Positions 5,571 to 7,502 of a stretch of 7,502 nt of DNA are shown one piece after another. The position numbers were made by a program, and so were the translations under genes. The DNA is from UBA5436 sp964346085 (GTDB taxonomy: Bacteria > Bacillota > Clostridia > Saccharofermentanales > DTU023). The stretch lies in NCBI GenBank assembly GCA_964346085.1, contig CAYFSZ010000072.1, positions 1 through 7,502 of the forward strand, read 5' to 3'. Under the pieces are notes generated by a model. The model searched no databases, was not told where the DNA came from, and was given only the letters and a program-made list of their open reading frames with translations. How positions within the stretch are numbered: position 1 is the stretch's first letter; every line of letters starts with the position of its first letter.

Positions 5571-6926
5571 TTATCCAATTGCAATATTCGCTTCTGGATG
5601 TCTAATCAACTGTTTTGATCCTCTGCTAACGATCGCAAATCCTAACGTCAGAGGACCGACTCTCCCAAAATACATCGTCAACGTAATCAATAATTTTCCA
5701 ATTGTTGAAAGATCAGGTGTGATTCCCTTGGTCAATCCAACCGTTGCATATGCTGATACTGTTTCAAATAATAAATCAATATAATTAGCCTGTTCAGAGA
5801 TTGTTAAAATAAAGGTCACTCCGAAAACTAGTGCAATGCTGACAATGACCAAAGCCAATGCTTTTTTGATTGTACGATTTGGAATATGTCTGCCAAACAA
5901 TACTGGCTCCTCTTGTCCTTTGATTGTACAAATCGTGGTCATGATCAGCACGCCAAAGGTTGTGGTTTTCAAACCCCCAGCTGTTGAACCAGGTGATCCA
6001 CCAATGAACATCAAGGAAATTAAAAGAACACTTGTTGCATCTCTAAGTCTCCCCATTGGCACGGAATAAAATCCAGCTGTACGAGCAATGACTGATTGGA
6101 AGAATGATTGATTCACCTTCACTCCGAATGGTTCAGGCGCTATAGTTTTTGTATTTGTATATTCAAAGATCAAGAAAAACAGTGCACCTAAAATAATTAG
6201 CAGCCCGGACATCCAAAGAACAAGTTTTGTATGTGTCGATAATTGATTGTGTTTTTTATGATTGATAATTTCTTGTGTCACAAAAAATCCTAAACCACCA
6301 ATGACTACCAACGCCATCAATGTAAAATTAATGATAAAGTCTCCTCGAAAAGGATATATTGAATCACCAAGCACATCAAATCCAGCATTACAAAATCCTG
6401 AAATTGAGTGAAAAATGGAATACCATAAACCATTTTTCAATCCATATAGAGGAATAAAACGAGTCGCTAACAAAGCTGCCCCAATTCCTTCGACAGTTAA
6501 TGTAAAAAGTAATACATAGCGAAGCAAACGAACAATACCGCTCATTGTATCAAGGTTGAGTTGTTCTTTCAGAATTTGACGACTGGTTAAACCAATTTTC
6601 TTTCGCATGACCAAAGGGAAAATAGTCGCTAAGGTCATAATCCCAAGACCACCGATTTGGATAAGAATAATCACAATTAACTCTCCTAAAAAGTTAAATG
6701 TGTATGCCGTATTAACGACGGTTAAACCCGTCACACAGGAAGCTGAGCCAGCTGTAAATAAAGCGTTAACAAATCCAATCGACTCCCCGTTTTCTGTTAC
6801 AAACGGCATGGTCAATAGAGCAGCCCCCGTCAAGATTAAGATAGCAAAACCTATTAATAGAAATAAGGGAGGATTCAATTCAATCGCATTCAATCGTTTA
6901 TTTATTTTTTCAGATATTAATGACAT
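5571..6926 (-). CDS. ktrB: KtrB/TrkH-family potassium-translocating subunit
   Basis: This is the membrane pore of a Ktr potassium uptake system (SKT superfamily). The 451-residue length is typical of KtrB and shorter than TrkH. Four pore-loop repeats are visible, each with its filter glycine: SCVTGLTV (G67), FCNAGFDV (G182), ARTAGFYS (G285) and YATVGLTKG (G397). The intramembrane gating loop is IGGSPGSTAGGLKTTT (308-323), and the conserved arginine of the last helix is R422 in FGRVGPLTLGF. The C-terminus, HPEANIAIG, fits the conserved HPE/YPE..IG ending that packs on KtrA. The start at 6926 is preceded by AGGAG (6939-6943) at a rather long 12 bases; an ATG at 6936 is out of frame and gives only eight codons. 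ktrB precedes ktrA here, the reverse of the Bacillus subtilis ktrAB order. A promoter with a TATAAT -10 box lies just upstream. Confidence 0.95.
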   Translation of the reverse strand: MSLISEKINKRLNAIELNPPLFLLIGFAILILTGAALLTMPFVTENGESIGFVNALFTAGSASCVTGLTVVNTAYTFNFLGELIVIILIQIGGLGIMTLATIFPLVMRKKIGLTSRQILKEQLNLDTMSGIVRLLRYVLLFTLTVEGIGAALLATRFIPLYGLKNGLWYSIFHSISGFCNAGFDVLGDSIYPFRGDFIINFTLMALVVIGGLGFFVTQEIINHKKHNQLSTHTKLVLWMSGLLIILGALFFLIFEYTNTKTIAPEPFGVKVNQSFFQSVIARTAGFYSVPMGRLRDATSVLLISLMFIGGSPGSTAGGLKTTTFGVLIMTTICTIKGQEEPVLFGRHIPNRTIKKALALVIVSIALVFGVTFILTISEQANYIDLLFETVSAYATVGLTKGITPDLSTIGKLLITLTMYFGRVGPLTLGFAIVSRGSKQLIRHPEANIAIG

Positions 6927-6966
6927 TTTTCTTCATCTCTCCTATATTTCATTCAATATTCACCGC

Positions 6967-6995
6967 ATTATATTCCTAAAATTTGCAAATGTATA
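6967..6995 (-). promoter_or_regulatory. Candidate promoter of ktrB-ktrA
   Basis: On the minus strand a perfect TATAAT (plus positions 6967-6972) is preceded by a 17-base spacer and TATACA (6990-6995), a 4-of-6 match to TTGACA. Predicted transcription start is near 6960, giving a leader of about 34 bases before the ktrB ATG. It may drive the complete minus-strand run of genes to the terminator at 924-955. Confidence 0.6.
6981..6990. promoter_or_regulatory. Perfect 10-bp palindrome in the ktrB promoter spacer, candidate operator
   Basis: ATTTGCAAAT is its own reverse complement and lies between the -35 and -10 boxes, touching the -35 element. A dimeric regulator bound here would block the promoter. 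No binding protein is identified, and AT-rich palindromes of this length also occur by chance. Confidence 0.35.
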
Positions 6996-7012
6996 TATTA
7001 ATTTTTCTAGGC

Positions 7013-7502
7013 TTATAAACTTTTCTCAATTTTAATTTTATGATGCACGAAATAGCCGATTCTTGTGCTGATAAGGATGCCTTTTTCCTTGAATTTCTTG
7101 ATAGTCTTGTCTACTGTTGATTTCGAAAATTCAGTCTCATCTTTTATTTCTGTATTAGAAAGACCAAACTCTGAAAGAAAACTAGACTCTGCTAACAAAT
7201 CAAAAATAATAGTCTCAGATTTTTTCAAATTTTCTGGTCTTTGAATTTGCTCAACTTGTTCTATCTTTAACAAAATATCCTTTTTAGTTTGTTCCATTTC
7301 TTCCATTAGAATATTACAAATATCTTCAACAAAACCGTTGATGCAGCCGAATTCTTTTTCACTTCGTACATCTTTAAAAGACTTATAATACTTTTGCCTA
7401 TGATTTGAAAAAGAATTTGCCACTTTGAAAGAAAGAATGCTATTCGTTTCTTGATATAGTCCATACGAAAACAAAAACCGTCCAAATCTTCCATTCCCAT
7501 CA
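7013..7502 (-). CDS. Fic-family protein with C-terminal winged helix (partial, 5' end outside the window)
   Basis: Fic proteins transfer AMP, or related nucleotide groups, to target-protein hydroxyls. The frame is open through the right edge, and its first complete codons read DGNGRFGRF, the second half of the Fic motif HPFxxDGNGRxGR; the catalytic histidine is off the window. The visible 162 residues continue with the typical Fic segment including LYQETNSI and NHRQKYYKSF, then a helical charged linker (about 65-95 of the fragment). The end is a winged helix-turn-helix (about 95-154), with GLSNTEIKDETEFSKSTVDK as the HTH and a wing around GYFVHHK. This fits the common Fic proteins with a C-terminal DNA-binding-like domain. 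The TTG at 7474 is not the start, because the Fic motif lies upstream of it. The gene looks more AT-rich than its neighbours. It ends 86 bases before ktrB on the same strand, with no clear terminator between. Confidence 0.88.
   Translation of the reverse strand, partial: DGNGRFGRFLFSYGLYQETNSILSFKVANSFSNHRQKYYKSFKDVRSEKEFGCINGFVEDICNILMEEMEQTKKDILLKIEQVEQIQRPENLKKSETIIFDLLAESSFLSEFGLSNTEIKDETEFSKSTVDKTIKKFKEKGILISTRIGYFVHHKIKIEKSL

Noticed and set aside
6912..6936. Tiny upstream frame before ktrB (ATG at 6936, eight codons) as a leader peptide
   Set aside because: It overlaps the ktrB start and has only 2 bases between AGGAG and its ATG; it is probably just part of the spacer.
6607..7035. 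Plus-strand open frame opposite the start of ktrB and its promoter
   Set aside because: It is a shadow of ktrB, has no recognisable domain and covers the promoter region.
7306..7500. Minus-strand open frame overlapping the Fic fragment in another frame
   Set aside because: The Fic frame carries a canonical motif and winged helix; this one has no features.

Overview
The window looks like chromosomal DNA from a low-GC Gram-positive bacterium, most likely of the Lactobacillales (a Carnobacteriaceae- or Enterococcaceae-like genome is my guess). The grounds are AT-rich sequence, purine-rich ribosome binding sites, a TPP-riboswitch-controlled ThiT (a Firmicute vitamin transporter), a KtrAB-type potassium system and a large ATPase/FtsX-like permease fusion of the kind common in Firmicutes. 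I cannot name the genus from sequence alone.

Layout. Positions 1-190 hold the possible tail of an upstream gene, some inverted repeats and a promoter. From about 205 to 325 there is a TPP riboswitch with its expression platform, followed by thiT (326-898) on the plus strand. A strong bidirectional terminator (924-955) separates thiT from everything else, which is all on the minus strand. Read in its own direction, the minus strand gives: the 3' part of a Fic-family gene that runs off the right edge (7502-7013), ktrB (6926-5571), ktrA (5521-4874), a single-domain rhodanese (4799-4491), a 999-residue ABC ATPase-permease fusion (4488-1489) and a membrane-anchored thermonuclease-like protein (1489-956).

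Function. ThiT is the thiamine-binding S-component of an ECF transporter; its leader should shut expression off when thiamine pyrophosphate is plentiful. The terminator hairpin of that leader contains the thiT ribosome binding site, and its T-run abuts the ATG. KtrB and KtrA form a potassium channel-like transporter and its nucleotide-sensing gating ring. They are preceded by a recognisable promoter with a perfect palindrome between its -35 and -10 boxes. The rhodanese, ABC protein and nuclease are packed with a 2-base gap and a stop/start overlap, so they are probably translationally coupled. I saw no convincing promoter or terminator between ktrA and the rhodanese, so the whole minus strand from ktrB to the terminator may be one transcript.

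I see no phage, IS element, CRISPR array, tRNA or rRNA, and no clearly new system. The points most worth a second look are the thiT leader architecture, the very large external domain of the ABC protein and its coupling to a rhodanese and a nuclease, the palindrome in the ktrB promoter, and the cut-off Fic/winged-helix gene, whose true reading continues past the apparent start codon to the window edge.
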